DNA of 64,000 bases, from assembly GCA_005223045.1 (NCBI GenBank), contig NJBM01000005.1:1-64000 (forward strand), in the 5' to 3' direction. A model generated the notes under the pieces. The model was not told the DNA's origin and searched no databases. It saw only the letters and a list, made by a program, of their open reading frames with translations. The stretch's first letter is position 1. Every line of letters begins with the position of its first letter. Below are positions 43,466 to 51,829 of the stretch, one piece after another. This DNA comes from Planctomycetes bacterium B3_Pla. Lineage in GTDB: Bacteria > Planctomycetota > Phycisphaerae > Sedimentisphaerales > Anaerobacaceae. Made by a program: the position numbers and the translations under genes.

Positions 43466-44737
43466 TCACGCAAATAGTTTTACTTGAGCGGTACGCACTA
43501 CCTTGACGTTCCCCTCGTTGATAAAATACTGATAGCCCGGCCTGATGACGTCGGCAATTCTGCCGGCCTGCTTCGGGTCATCAGAGCTCTGCTTTTCCTT
43601 GATTGCTTCGGCATACTTTTCCTGCCCACGATATTCACTGTTTATTTCGGGCTTATATTGCTCGATGCCGCTCGACTCCAAAGCAAAGATCAACTCGTCG
43701 CGCACCTCCTCAAGATGGACCGCGCTGTCGCCATCTCCGTTCAGCCGGTTAATACGGCCGTCCAGATTGTCTATACAGCGAATAACACGCAGGCAAAAAG
43801 TCCTGATAATGTTCCAGTCATAGCCGTCCTGGAGCTTTTCCAGTCTGTCCTGTTGGTGGGAGGTATATTCACGAATTGCCGTAACCTGCTCACTGAGTGC
43901 GCTCAGAGTGTTGTCGAGCTGCTCTGAAGACCCCTCCTCCTGCGGTTCCTTGGACTTGGTGGAGTCCTTCAGGGCGGCAGCTTTTTCGTCAGAGATCATC
44001 ACGGCAATTTTATCAGCCTCGTCGGAAATCTTCTTTATCTGCTCGGCCTCTGCCTTGACTACCTTGGCAGCAGCAGTAGCAACCGGAAGCTTCCGATGTT
44101 TTTCGTCTTCACCGTCTCCAGACAATTGTTTTTTGGCTTTCGGCTTCGACTGCGGACTTTTTCCCCGGCCCGGAACCTGCTGCTTTCTGGTCTTGACATG
44201 CTTCAGTTCTTCAAGACCGCCGGCGGACAATTGCTTCGAGCCGGAGGAACCCTTGAAAATTATCCGGACCATGCACAGCAGCAGCCACCAGATGTAGATT
44301 AGTCCTCCCATCAATGTGCACACGGCAGAACCGATGAAAACTTGCCGTCTCTGCCCTTTTTGCTTCCTGTACTCGACCACGTGCTGCTGCCAGTTATCGC
44401 CGTAGAGAACATCTGAGAACGGACTGGCGGTTATTTCACCGGCCGCCAATTCGGCCATATCGGCTCTGAGTCTCTCCTGCTCTTCACGCTGTAGCTGAGT
44501 TCTCGACTTGGGATTGCCGTCCTCGTCCAATAGAAGGGGTAGCTGCGCCCGCTCTTGAGGCGGTAACAGCAACCACTTATCGTACTGCTTTTGATATTCA
44601 GCGGTCCGGTCACTGTACTTTAACTTGTAGAGGGCAGCTTCCCTCTCATCCTTTCTGTCTTCGGCGAGCGCCCACCCAAGCGCCGAGACGCCGGCAATAA
44701 GCAGTAAGGAAGCAGTTATAGCAAGTTTCTTGCCCAT
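43466..44737 (-). CDS. Membrane-anchored GrpE-like protein
   Basis: The 423-residue protein has an N-terminal signal anchor (about 4-23), a charged helical region, a second helix (about 125-145), a Lys/Ser/Glu-rich linker and a coiled coil (about 255-305). The C-terminal 130 residues resemble GrpE: FCLRVIRCIDNLDGRINRL, a SSGIEQYKPE segment and a closing beta wing, VIRPGYQYFINEGNVKVVRTAQVKL, comparable to the GY-x-x-x-x-RVLRPA-x-V pattern. It would be the nucleotide exchange partner of the Hsp70 encoded next. The ATG at 44737 is chosen over a TTG at 44752. Confidence 0.7.
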   Translation of the reverse strand: MGKKLAITASLLLIAGVSALGWALAEDRKDEREAALYKLKYSDRTAEYQKQYDKWLLLPPQERAQLPLLLDEDGNPKSRTQLQREEQERLRADMAELAAGEITASPFSDVLYGDNWQQHVVEYRKQKGQRRQVFIGSAVCTLMGGLIYIWWLLLCMVRIIFKGSSGSKQLSAGGLEELKHVKTRKQQVPGRGKSPQSKPKAKKQLSGDGEDEKHRKLPVATAAAKVVKAEAEQIKKISDEADKIAVMISDEKAAALKDSTKSKEPQEEGSSEQLDNTLSALSEQVTAIREYTSHQQDRLEKLQDGYDWNIIRTFCLRVIRCIDNLDGRINRLNGDGDSAVHLEEVRDELIFALESSGIEQYKPEINSEYRGQEKYAEAIKEKQSSDDPKQAGRIADVIRPGYQYFINEGNVKVVRTAQVKLFA

Positions 44738-44820
44738 AATCTCAAATTTCAATTATTAACTAATGGCTCAGATGCGCGGCCTGACAGGCATCACGTACAT
44801 CTGCAATCGCACTCTCATCA

Positions 44821-46812
44821 TCAGTCGGAACCAATGTTCTCGACAAAATCTTCATCCTCATTCGTGCCGTACACTTTGGTAACACGCAGCACTTCTTCCA
44901 TTGTCGTCATACCCTGCTTGACCTTTAGAATCCCGTCATCGTACAGGCTCCGCCGGTCGCTCTCGTGAAAGGCCCGGCGCATGTTGTTCACCGATGAGTC
45001 CTTGTTAATCATATCTCTAAACAGCTCATCAATGACCAGGAACTCGTAGATGCCGACCCGGCCTACATAGCCCGACCCCCGGCACTGGTCACAGCCGGCG
45101 CCGTGAAAAATCTGTCCCGTCTTGATCCCCTCCGACTTCACATACTTGGCCACGTGCTCCGAGACCGGCTGTACCTGCTTGCAATTCGAACATATCTTTC
45201 TGACCAATCGCTGCGCCAGCACCGCATTCAATGATGCTGCTATCAAATACGGTTCGATGCCGATATCGACCAGTCTTGTGATGCTGCAAGCGGCGTCATT
45301 TGTGTGCAACGTCGAGAGGACCAGGTGGCCCGTCAAAGCCGCCTGGACCGCTATGCGAGCGGTTTCGTTATCGCGAATCTCTCCTATCATTATCACATCG
45401 GGGTCTTGACGCAGCAGGCTCCTGAGCGCCGAAGCAAAATCCAGGCCGATCTTATCGATGATCTGTACCTGATTGCAAAAACCGAGCTCGTATTCAACCG
45501 GGTCCTCGACGGTCGAAACATTCAGTTTGTCACCGTCCATCTGGGAAAGAGCCGAGTACAGCGTCGTGCTCTTACCCGAACCCGTGGGGCCTGTTACAAG
45601 CAATATCCCGTGGGGCATCGCTACTTGTTCGCCGAAAGCTTCGGTCACATCCGATTCCATGCCCAACTGTTCGAGGCCCCGCATGATGGATGCACTATCC
45701 AGCACACGAACAACCACTTTTTCTCCATAAGTTGTCGGCAGTGTCGAGATACGCAAATCGATCGCTCTGTTGCCTACGGAGACCTTGATCTTGCCGTCCT
45801 GCGGCAGCCGCCTTTCCGAAATGTCGAGGTCGGCCATGATCTTTATGCGTGAGACAATCGCAGGATGCATCTTTAGCGGGGATTGTTTCGTCTCGAACAG
45901 TACGCCGTCTATGCGGTACCTCGTCCTCATGAACTTTTGCTTGGGCTCGATGTGAATGTCACTGGCGCCCTCGCGTACCGCGTTGCTGATAAGATAATTG
46001 ACGAACTTGATGACAGGCGATTGGCCCGCCTGTTCTTCGAGGTCCCCGGTATCATCCAAGTGCTCCTGAACAACCTCGACTTCAGTCATATCGTTTATGA
46101 TCTCATCGAGATCGTAGTTTGTGTTTTCATCGACGAGGGCCTCATGGACTTTGTCTATGTCTTCGTCCAGGCAGACAACGGTTTCAACGTTCATCGCGGC
46201 TTGTCTTTTGACATCTTCGATAATAAAAAGGTCGGCGGGATGACTCGTCGCAACCACAAGGGTATCATCCCGCATCGCAATGGGCATGATGCGGTTGTTC
46301 TTTATATAGTCAGGCTCGAGCTTGTTGAATGCATCCTTGCTGACCTGCTTGAGATCGATCCGGCGAAATTCCAAATTATGCAGGCCCGCAGTGGCCATTG
46401 AGATATCCGCCTCGTCAACCATCTCCAGTTCCTTGATTACCTGGCAGACGTCGCAGTTTCCCTTTCGTTTCTGCATCCGCCTCAGTTCAGAGAGCTGGTC
46501 CGCCGTGATTTTTCCCATCTCGGAGAGGACATCCGCCACATCCCTGACCTGGGAGACAGCGTCCTGCTCCGGGCTGTAAAGCATCGACAAGCCGCTGATT
46601 TCCTCGATGCCGCCGCCATTGTCCGGAAAGCTCTCAATTTGACCAATTTGACCAATTTGATCATTTTGATCATTAGCTGGTTGATCATTAGCTGGAGCTG
46701 GTTGATCATTAGCTGGAGCTGGTTGTTCATTAGCTGGCTGCTTTTCTTTGGCTGGCCACTTCTCTTCAGCTGACCGCTTCTCTTTGAATCTTAATCCAAA
46801 AATTCGCGCCAT
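44821..46812 (-). CDS. gspE: GspE/PilB-type secretion/pilus ATPase
   Basis: The 663-residue protein begins with a disordered region of PANDQ repeats (about 20-65), followed by an MshEN-type N-terminal domain (about 85-230) and the GspE core. Motifs: SDIHIEPK, Walker A GPTGSGKSTTLYSAL (about 405-420), Asp box, Walker B DVIMIGEIRD, His box STLHTNDA, and the zinc-binding CxxC pair (CSNCKQV and CDQCRGSGYVGR). It powers assembly of a type IV pilus or type II secretion pseudopilus. It has an AAGGA site and a promoter upstream, and heads the chaperone operon. Confidence 0.92.
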   Translation of the reverse strand: MARIFGLRFKEKRSAEEKWPAKEKQPANEQPAPANDQPAPANDQPANDQNDQIGQIGQIESFPDNGGGIEEISGLSMLYSPEQDAVSQVRDVADVLSEMGKITADQLSELRRMQKRKGNCDVCQVIKELEMVDEADISMATAGLHNLEFRRIDLKQVSKDAFNKLEPDYIKNNRIMPIAMRDDTLVVATSHPADLFIIEDVKRQAAMNVETVVCLDEDIDKVHEALVDENTNYDLDEIINDMTEVEVVQEHLDDTGDLEEQAGQSPVIKFVNYLISNAVREGASDIHIEPKQKFMRTRYRIDGVLFETKQSPLKMHPAIVSRIKIMADLDISERRLPQDGKIKVSVGNRAIDLRISTLPTTYGEKVVVRVLDSASIMRGLEQLGMESDVTEAFGEQVAMPHGILLVTGPTGSGKSTTLYSALSQMDGDKLNVSTVEDPVEYELGFCNQVQIIDKIGLDFASALRSLLRQDPDVIMIGEIRDNETARIAVQAALTGHLVLSTLHTNDAACSITRLVDIGIEPYLIAASLNAVLAQRLVRKICSNCKQVQPVSEHVAKYVKSEGIKTGQIFHGAGCDQCRGSGYVGRVGIYEFLVIDELFRDMINKDSSVNNMRRAFHESDRRSLYDDGILKVKQGMTTMEEVLRVTKVYGTNEDEDFVENIGSD
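46637..46740. repeat. In-frame tandem repeats in the GspE N-terminus
   Basis: Two perfect 21-bp copies (46681-46701, 46702-46722) with partial copies on both sides encode PAPANDQ units. A 9- to 10-bp unit (46637-46664) encodes the GQI/NDQ run. All repeats stay in frame, so copy-number change would alter only the length of a disordered linker. Confidence 0.8.
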
Positions 46813-47183
46813 AATCCTTACAATGCCCCCAAATTAAATGGTTTCATGCCTCCGAATTCAATCAGAAGCTCCTATTTCCGGGAGTCAGGACGGTCAGTTC
46901 CAAAACAAGAGCGTGCATCGCTACTGTCAGCAAGTGCAAAATGCCCTTGGTGAGCACCGTCAAGTAAAATATAAGTAATAATTTCCAGCCAATCAAATCG
47001 GCTCAGGGCAGTAAATCGGCATTTTTTGGCCGCAGCATGAAACTCTGCCCCGATTTGCGGGATAAGACGACGAAATCGAAGGTATCGAAATGATTATAGG
47101 AAGTTCTTGTGGCGTATTTAGCTGCTAACCTGCCAGACGCCGAAGAATCCGCCGTGATTTGCGGGCAACAGAGGCCTCAGGTC
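46813..47183. other. Spacer upstream of the GspE/chaperone operon
   Basis: No credible gene. It holds the ribosome site (AAGGA) of the leftward GspE gene, its promoter at 46968-46996 and a leader of about 150 bases. The rest, near 47000-47180, shows nothing I can interpret. Confidence 0.5.
46968..46996 (-). promoter_or_regulatory. Promoter of the GspE/GrpE/Hsp70/TerB operon
   Basis: On the minus strand: TTGATT (46991-46996), a 17-base spacer and TATATT (46968-46973). The box matches are four and five of six. I see no CIRCE heat-shock operator (TTAGCACTC-N9-GAGTGCTAA) near it. Confidence 0.5.
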
Positions 47184-47675
47184 TTACATGAAGACATCAT
47201 CCGCCAGATCTGCGCCCACCTGGTTGGTGTAGTACTGCCTGATGGTCTTGCGGCCCTCGGAACGGAACTGATCCATTGAGGACAAAACGCCGATCTTCAT
47301 AAGAAGCAGTATGGCCAGGCAAGCGGCGGTGTTTGCGGCCGTGTGCCCGTATTTGCCGAACACCGCCAACGGATTCGGCTCGGGCAGCTTCTTCCTGAGC
47401 TTCTGAGCCTGGGGCTCGCTGCGGAGACTGTGTTTGAACACACGAATGGCCTGCGTGTTTGCGCGCATAAGCAAATCAAGCCCGTGAGGCTGGGTTTTCA
47501 CAAACGACATCGCGAGATTGACTTTGCCGCGCGAAACGAGCCTCCGCCGGCATCTCGGACATCTTGCGACATGATTTTGCAGCCAGCCCGCATCCGGGCC
47601 AAAACGCCTGCTCACAGTTGCGTTCAACAAAGCTCTAATTCGTCTGCACTTGTTACCTACTTTTGCTCTTAACAT
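47184..47675 (-). CDS. Probable anti-sigma factor with zinc-finger-like motif
   Basis: The 163-residue protein has a basic N-terminus with HVARCPRCRRRL (about 35-46), matching the HxxxCxxC of zinc-binding anti-sigma domains. A helical region and one membrane helix near 110-128 (TAANTAACLAILLLMKIGVL) follow. The gene lies two bases after the sigma-factor gene, the usual arrangement for an ECF sigma and its membrane-bound inhibitor. The extracytoplasmic part is only about 30 residues. Confidence 0.65.
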   Translation of the reverse strand: MLRAKVGNKCRRIRALLNATVSRRFGPDAGWLQNHVARCPRCRRRLVSRGKVNLAMSFVKTQPHGLDLLMRANTQAIRVFKHSLRSEPQAQKLRKKLPEPNPLAVFGKYGHTAANTAACLAILLLMKIGVLSSMDQFRSEGRKTIRQYYTNQVGADLADDVFM

Positions 47676-47677
47676 TG

Positions 47678-48235
47678 TTAGTCTTCTTTATTCATCCATA
47701 ATGCCAATAACTGGATTGCTTTGCACCTGTACACCCTCGCCGTTCCCGCCGAAATGCCCAATATCCTGCTTATCTGAGAGTAAGACAATTCCGCCAGGTC
47801 GCGCAACGTCAAGACGTTCCTCAGATGTTCGGGTAGTTGAGCTATACAACTCCTCAGAGTCTCCTGCAGGTCCCTGGAATCAAGCTCCCCAGCCGGCGAG
47901 CTTGCGATTTTTGCGGCCGCCGCAGGCGCCGACAACCTGTTTCTTTCAACAATCCTGCGTCTCAACATAGAGATCGCGATATTATTCGCCACACGGAAAA
48001 TATATGCCCTCACATATTTGGGTTTTCGTCCCCCTTCATGATGGGCCAATTGCAGAAAAGTGTCCTGATAAGCGTCACAGACATCCTGTTCGTTGCCCAG
48101 TATGCGCCAGAGCATGATGACCAGAACCGGGCCGTCCTTTTGCATGGCCGAGAGTATCCACCGCTGGTTCTCGGCAACGGTCTCAGTGACGGCAAAATCC
48201 CACAGCGATCCACAACTTACGGCCTTGTCAAACAT
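47678..48235 (-). CDS. ECF sigma factor
   Basis: The 185-residue protein has region 2 (WRILGNEQDVCDAYQDTFLQLA and VRAYIFRVANNIAISMLRRR, about 42-95) and region 4 (LPEHLRNVLTLRDLAELSYSQISRILGISAGTARVYRCKAIQLL, about 133-178). This is a short sigma-70 of the ECF type. It reads away from the secretion locus and may control it (inference). Its N-terminus, with extra residues before region 2, could start later. Confidence 0.85.
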   Translation of the reverse strand: MFDKAVSCGSLWDFAVTETVAENQRWILSAMQKDGPVLVIMLWRILGNEQDVCDAYQDTFLQLAHHEGGRKPKYVRAYIFRVANNIAISMLRRRIVERNRLSAPAAAAKIASSPAGELDSRDLQETLRSCIAQLPEHLRNVLTLRDLAELSYSQISRILGISAGTARVYRCKAIQLLALWMNKED

Positions 48236-48421
48236 GAGCGTCCATTTCCGTTATCATACCCTGTTCTAAACTGTTAAGACGCACTACCTGACAATACGTT
48301 ACCAAGATTCCCGGCAATATGAGAAAATTTTCGCTTTTTTTGATAACGTTTCAAGGTGCCGGCGCGTCTTATGTTCTGAAATGCAGCATTGAAAACCAGG
48401 AATTTATCAGAATCAGACAGC

Positions 48422-49660
48422 ATGAACATGGGCGCAGGCCACTTTAAAAGAGCCTCATACGATCAAAATAACGTGCCGGATGCAGTGTCCCTGGTTGATG
48501 ATTTGCTAAGGCGGGCAGTCGAGCATGGAGCAAGCGACATACACTTCGAGCCTACAAACGCGGAACTGGATGTAAAATTTCGGCTCGACGGGGTCCTGAA
48601 CACCGTCGAAAGGCTGCCGGGCTCGCTGTCCGATAATGTAATCGCAAGGCTCAAAGTCCTTGGCGGGCTCCTGACCTATCGCAACGACATACCCCAGGAG
48701 GGCCGGATCGAAATCAACGAGGACCGGAACGGCCAGATTATGGACCAGCGGCTTGCGGTCTTCCCTACTATACACGGCCAGCGGGCGGTTGTGCGTCTGT
48801 TCTACAACAATACCGAGCTTATAGAACTGGGGCAATTGGGCTTTTCGGAACTAACATACAAAGCGTTGAGAAATGTTGCGGCACAAAACCAGGGCGTTTT
48901 GTTGCTGACCGGCCCGGCGGGCAGCGGCAAGAGCACAACGCTGGCCGCCCTTTTGAGACACATTCTTAAATCCCGCGCAGGCAAGAGCGTCGTGACCCTT
49001 GAGGACCCCGTGGAGATCATGATTGACGGCGCCACGCAGGTGCAGATTACGCCGCACGGTGAAATGACGTTCCCCACCGCTCTGCGTTCTCTGCTCAGGC
49101 AGGACCCGCAGGTACTGATGATTGGGGAGATTCGGGACGCTGAAACGGCCAAGATCGCTATCGAGGCGGGGCTTACGGGACATTTGCTGATGAGCACAAT
49201 GCACAGCGGCTCGCCCGCAGGGGCATTGCTCCGGCTGCTGGAGATGGGGATCGAGCCTTACCAGGTAACATCGAGCATCTCGGCGGTCCTCAACCAAAGA
49301 CTGGTCAGAAAACTCTGTGCCGGATGCAAAAAGGCCGTGGGCAGAGGACAGGATGCGAAGTCCCGAACATCAGTGAAGGGTGACGACCGGAGCGAGACGG
49401 TAACGTTTATAGCTACCGGTTGCGACCACTGTTTCAACACGGGTTACAAGGGCCGGGCGCTGATAGCGGAAATCGTCCAGTTGGACAGTCCGCTGCGAAA
49501 AGCCATCTTAGCCAAAGCCGACCTGGATGAGCTTGAGAATATCCTCAAAGACAAGGGCCATACGACGATGCTCACCGACGGCAAACGCCTGGTCAACGAC
49601 GGCATCACAACGCTCGATGAATTAAATAAAGCCTGTGGGATAGTCTCCGACAATCCCTGA
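48422..49660 (+). CDS. gspE: GspE-type ATPase without the N-terminal MshEN domain
   Basis: The 412-residue protein has only the GspE core: ASDIHFEPTNAELDVKFRLDGVL near the start, Walker A GPAGSGKSTTLAALL (about 163-177), Walker B QVLMIGEIRD, His box STMHSGSPAG (instead of TLHTN), and paired CxxC motifs (CAGCKKA, CDHCFNTGYKGR). The MshEN domain of full-length GspE/PilB is absent. A TTG at 48389 would add eleven residues; the ATG at 48422 is preferred. It begins a rightward locus of pseudopilin and platform genes. Confidence 0.88.
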   Translation: MNMGAGHFKRASYDQNNVPDAVSLVDDLLRRAVEHGASDIHFEPTNAELDVKFRLDGVLNTVERLPGSLSDNVIARLKVLGGLLTYRNDIPQEGRIEINEDRNGQIMDQRLAVFPTIHGQRAVVRLFYNNTELIELGQLGFSELTYKALRNVAAQNQGVLLLTGPAGSGKSTTLAALLRHILKSRAGKSVVTLEDPVEIMIDGATQVQITPHGEMTFPTALRSLLRQDPQVLMIGEIRDAETAKIAIEAGLTGHLLMSTMHSGSPAGALLRLLEMGIEPYQVTSSISAVLNQRLVRKLCAGCKKAVGRGQDAKSRTSVKGDDRSETVTFIATGCDHCFNTGYKGRALIAEIVQLDSPLRKAILAKADLDELENILKDKGHTTMLTDGKRLVNDGITTLDELNKACGIVSDNP

Positions 49661-49677
49661 CCTTTAGGAACTGTGCT

Positions 49678-50682
49678 ATGAAACGCACTTTGATTTGCAT
49701 AACGATTGTACTTTCGGCGGTGGCGCCTGTAGAAGCTCGCACAGTTGAACTGACGCTTTATCCGGCGAAAATTGCCGAATATCCACAGGAGTACCTGCTT
49801 CTTCCAGGCGCCGGCAAGCTGACCGACGCCGATGCAGTGCCCCTGTATGAAAAAGCGATTCAATCGATGCCGAAAGATCTCGAGCAAGAGCAGATACAGG
49901 AGTGGCTGAAGCTGCCCATCGAACAATTTCCCCAGAAGAAGGCCGAAGCGGCGATACAGAAATACGTTGAGAGCCTGCGACTCGTGGCGCGGGCGGCGCG
50001 ATGCAAAGAATGCAACTGGCCTGAACCAACGCCGGGGAAACTACCTGGTAATCTGGCTGAGTATCGGCGGCTTGCCTTTATCCTTGAGTTGTGGGCAAGA
50101 CTGGAGATTTCCCGGGGCCAGTACAAGGGAGCACTGGCTGCGATGCAGACGGGATTCGGGATGGCCAGACACATTGGGCAGGGGCCTGCGAGCATACAGG
50201 CCATGGTGGGAACGGCGATCGGAGCGCTCATGTGCAAAGAAGTTGAGCAGTTCATTCAGAGAAAGGATTCACCGAATCTGTACCGGGCGCTGGCGAATCT
50301 GCCCAGGCCGCTTGTCGATATGGAAGGGGCAATAGAGAACGAGTTGGCAAATCTCAAAAACTATAATGTTCTGGTCCGAAAGCAATTTGAGAAACAATTG
50401 AAACCGTCTCATGACAGAGTGCGGATGATTCAGAGAAGAGCCAACACTCGCTTGAATGCGTTGCAGTGCCTGGAGGCAATACGGGATTACGCGGCCGCGC
50501 ATGATGGTCAGTTGCCGGAAACCCTAAGTGATATAGTCAATCTCGATGTTCCGAAGGATTTGTTGGCCGGCAAGGCCTTTGAGTACAGCCGCAATGCCGC
50601 AGGGGCAGTGTTGCAATCAGCCGTACCGAAAGACGGCAGACCGAAGGATGCAGTTCGGTATGAGATTATTTTGAAGAAATAG
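49678..50682 (+). CDS. Secreted hypothetical protein, founder copy of a duplicated pair
   Basis: The 334-residue protein has a signal peptide (MKRTLICITIVLSAVAPVEA, cleavage near 20). The mature part begins VELTLYPAK and continues with long helical repeats (about 30-240). The C-terminal segment (ALQCLEAIRDYAAAHDGQLPETLSDI) resembles the end of pseudopilin-related proteins in planctomycetes. No family name can be assigned. It lies 17 bases after the GspE gene. A paralogue follows at 50713-51786. Confidence 0.7.
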   Translation: MKRTLICITIVLSAVAPVEARTVELTLYPAKIAEYPQEYLLLPGAGKLTDADAVPLYEKAIQSMPKDLEQEQIQEWLKLPIEQFPQKKAEAAIQKYVESLRLVARAARCKECNWPEPTPGKLPGNLAEYRRLAFILELWARLEISRGQYKGALAAMQTGFGMARHIGQGPASIQAMVGTAIGALMCKEVEQFIQRKDSPNLYRALANLPRPLVDMEGAIENELANLKNYNVLVRKQFEKQLKPSHDRVRMIQRRANTRLNALQCLEAIRDYAAAHDGQLPETLSDIVNLDVPKDLLAGKAFEYSRNAAGAVLQSAVPKDGRPKDAVRYEIILKK

Positions 50683-50712
50683 TTGGCATTTGGCCCACGT
50701 ACAGGACACGCT

Positions 50713-51786
50713 ATGGCAGCATTTGAATACAATGTAGCGACGATAACCGGCAGGTTGCTGAAAGCCACGTTTGTCTGCCTGGTCATTGTGTTTCTATGCG
50801 TAGTTCCGGCGATTGCGAGGCGCTCTCCTTCGGAGCCTGTTGAATTAACGCTTTACCCGGCCAAGGCTCCCGAGTCTGCGGAAAAACACCGGCTTCTTCC
50901 GAAAACCTACGGGCAAACGGATGCGGATGCTGTGCCGCTGTATGAAAAAGCGGTTCAATCATTGCCGAAAAACCTTGATATGAATCAGGTCAGGCAGTGG
51001 CTCGGCACTCCATTGGACAAATTACCCCGTCAGCAGGTGAAATCGACTTTGGAGAAGCTCGAACCCGCTCTGCAATTGATTGAACAGGCTATCAAATGTA
51101 AGCCGCGTAGCTGGCCTCAGTTCGTACAAGGAACGCTCCCTCCAAACCTAACCGAATACAGAGAACTCGGCTTTGTGCTCGCAGCGAAAGCCCGCCTTCA
51201 AATTGCTGAGAGAAATTATGAGCAGGCTATCGGAACAATACAAATCGGCTTCGCTATGGCTAAACATGTAGGCGAAAGCCCCACGGTAACCCAGGGCATG
51301 ACCGGCGTGGCAATCGCCGCATCGATGTGCCGACAACTTGAGCAGCTCATCCAGGCCCAGGACGCGCCGAATATATACCTACCCTTGCAGGAATTGCCAA
51401 GGCCGTTGGTTGACCTTAACATACCTATAACGGTTGAAATGTCTAACGCCAAATCAAGTCGACAATACAATGTGATAGTGCGAAGGGCACTGATACGTCA
51501 TCTTGAATCTTCGTACACGCGTATTCGCTTGCTGATGAATCGACTCGACCGTCACGTTGCTGCGTTACAATGTGTTGAAGCGCTGCGTTTATATGCCGGC
51601 GCTCACGATGGTAAATTCCCGGACAAGTTGAGTGACGTCACAGAAGTGGTTGTTCCCGAAGACCCTGTTAGCAAGAAACCGTTCGTTTACCGCCGGACCG
51701 GTTCCAAAGCCGTTCTGGAAGCACCTGCTCCGAACGGGGCAACGGCAAAAGATGCAATTAAGTACCGGCTAATCCTAAAAGAATAA
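50713..51786 (+). CDS. Chimeric paralogue: GspF N-terminus joined to the secreted hypothetical protein
   Basis: The 357-residue protein is clearly related to its upstream neighbour along its length (VELTLYPAK, TDADAVPLYEKAxQSxPK, ELPRPLVDL, ALQCVEALRLYAGAHDGKFP). Its first 17 residues (MAAFEYNVATITGRLLK) instead match the start of the GspF encoded downstream (MATFEYNALTSAGRLMK). The hydrophobic stretch that follows (ATFVCLVIVFLCVVPAIA) corresponds to the signal peptide of the neighbour. The ATG is preceded by AGGAC. Secretion should still occur with a longer basic-free N-region, or it may stay anchored. Confidence 0.75.
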   Translation: MAAFEYNVATITGRLLKATFVCLVIVFLCVVPAIARRSPSEPVELTLYPAKAPESAEKHRLLPKTYGQTDADAVPLYEKAVQSLPKNLDMNQVRQWLGTPLDKLPRQQVKSTLEKLEPALQLIEQAIKCKPRSWPQFVQGTLPPNLTEYRELGFVLAAKARLQIAERNYEQAIGTIQIGFAMAKHVGESPTVTQGMTGVAIAASMCRQLEQLIQAQDAPNIYLPLQELPRPLVDLNIPITVEMSNAKSSRQYNVIVRRALIRHLESSYTRIRLLMNRLDRHVAALQCVEALRLYAGAHDGKFPDKLSDVTEVVVPEDPVSKKPFVYRRTGSKAVLEAPAPNGATAKDAIKYRLILKE

Positions 51787-51829
51787 GATCAAGAAACTAC
51801 GTGTCCTGGATAGTTTAAAGGAACTCGAA

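Noticed and set aside
46637..46740. CRISPR-like repeats
   Set aside because: Units are contiguous, in frame within gspE and encode PANDQ repeats; there are no spacers.
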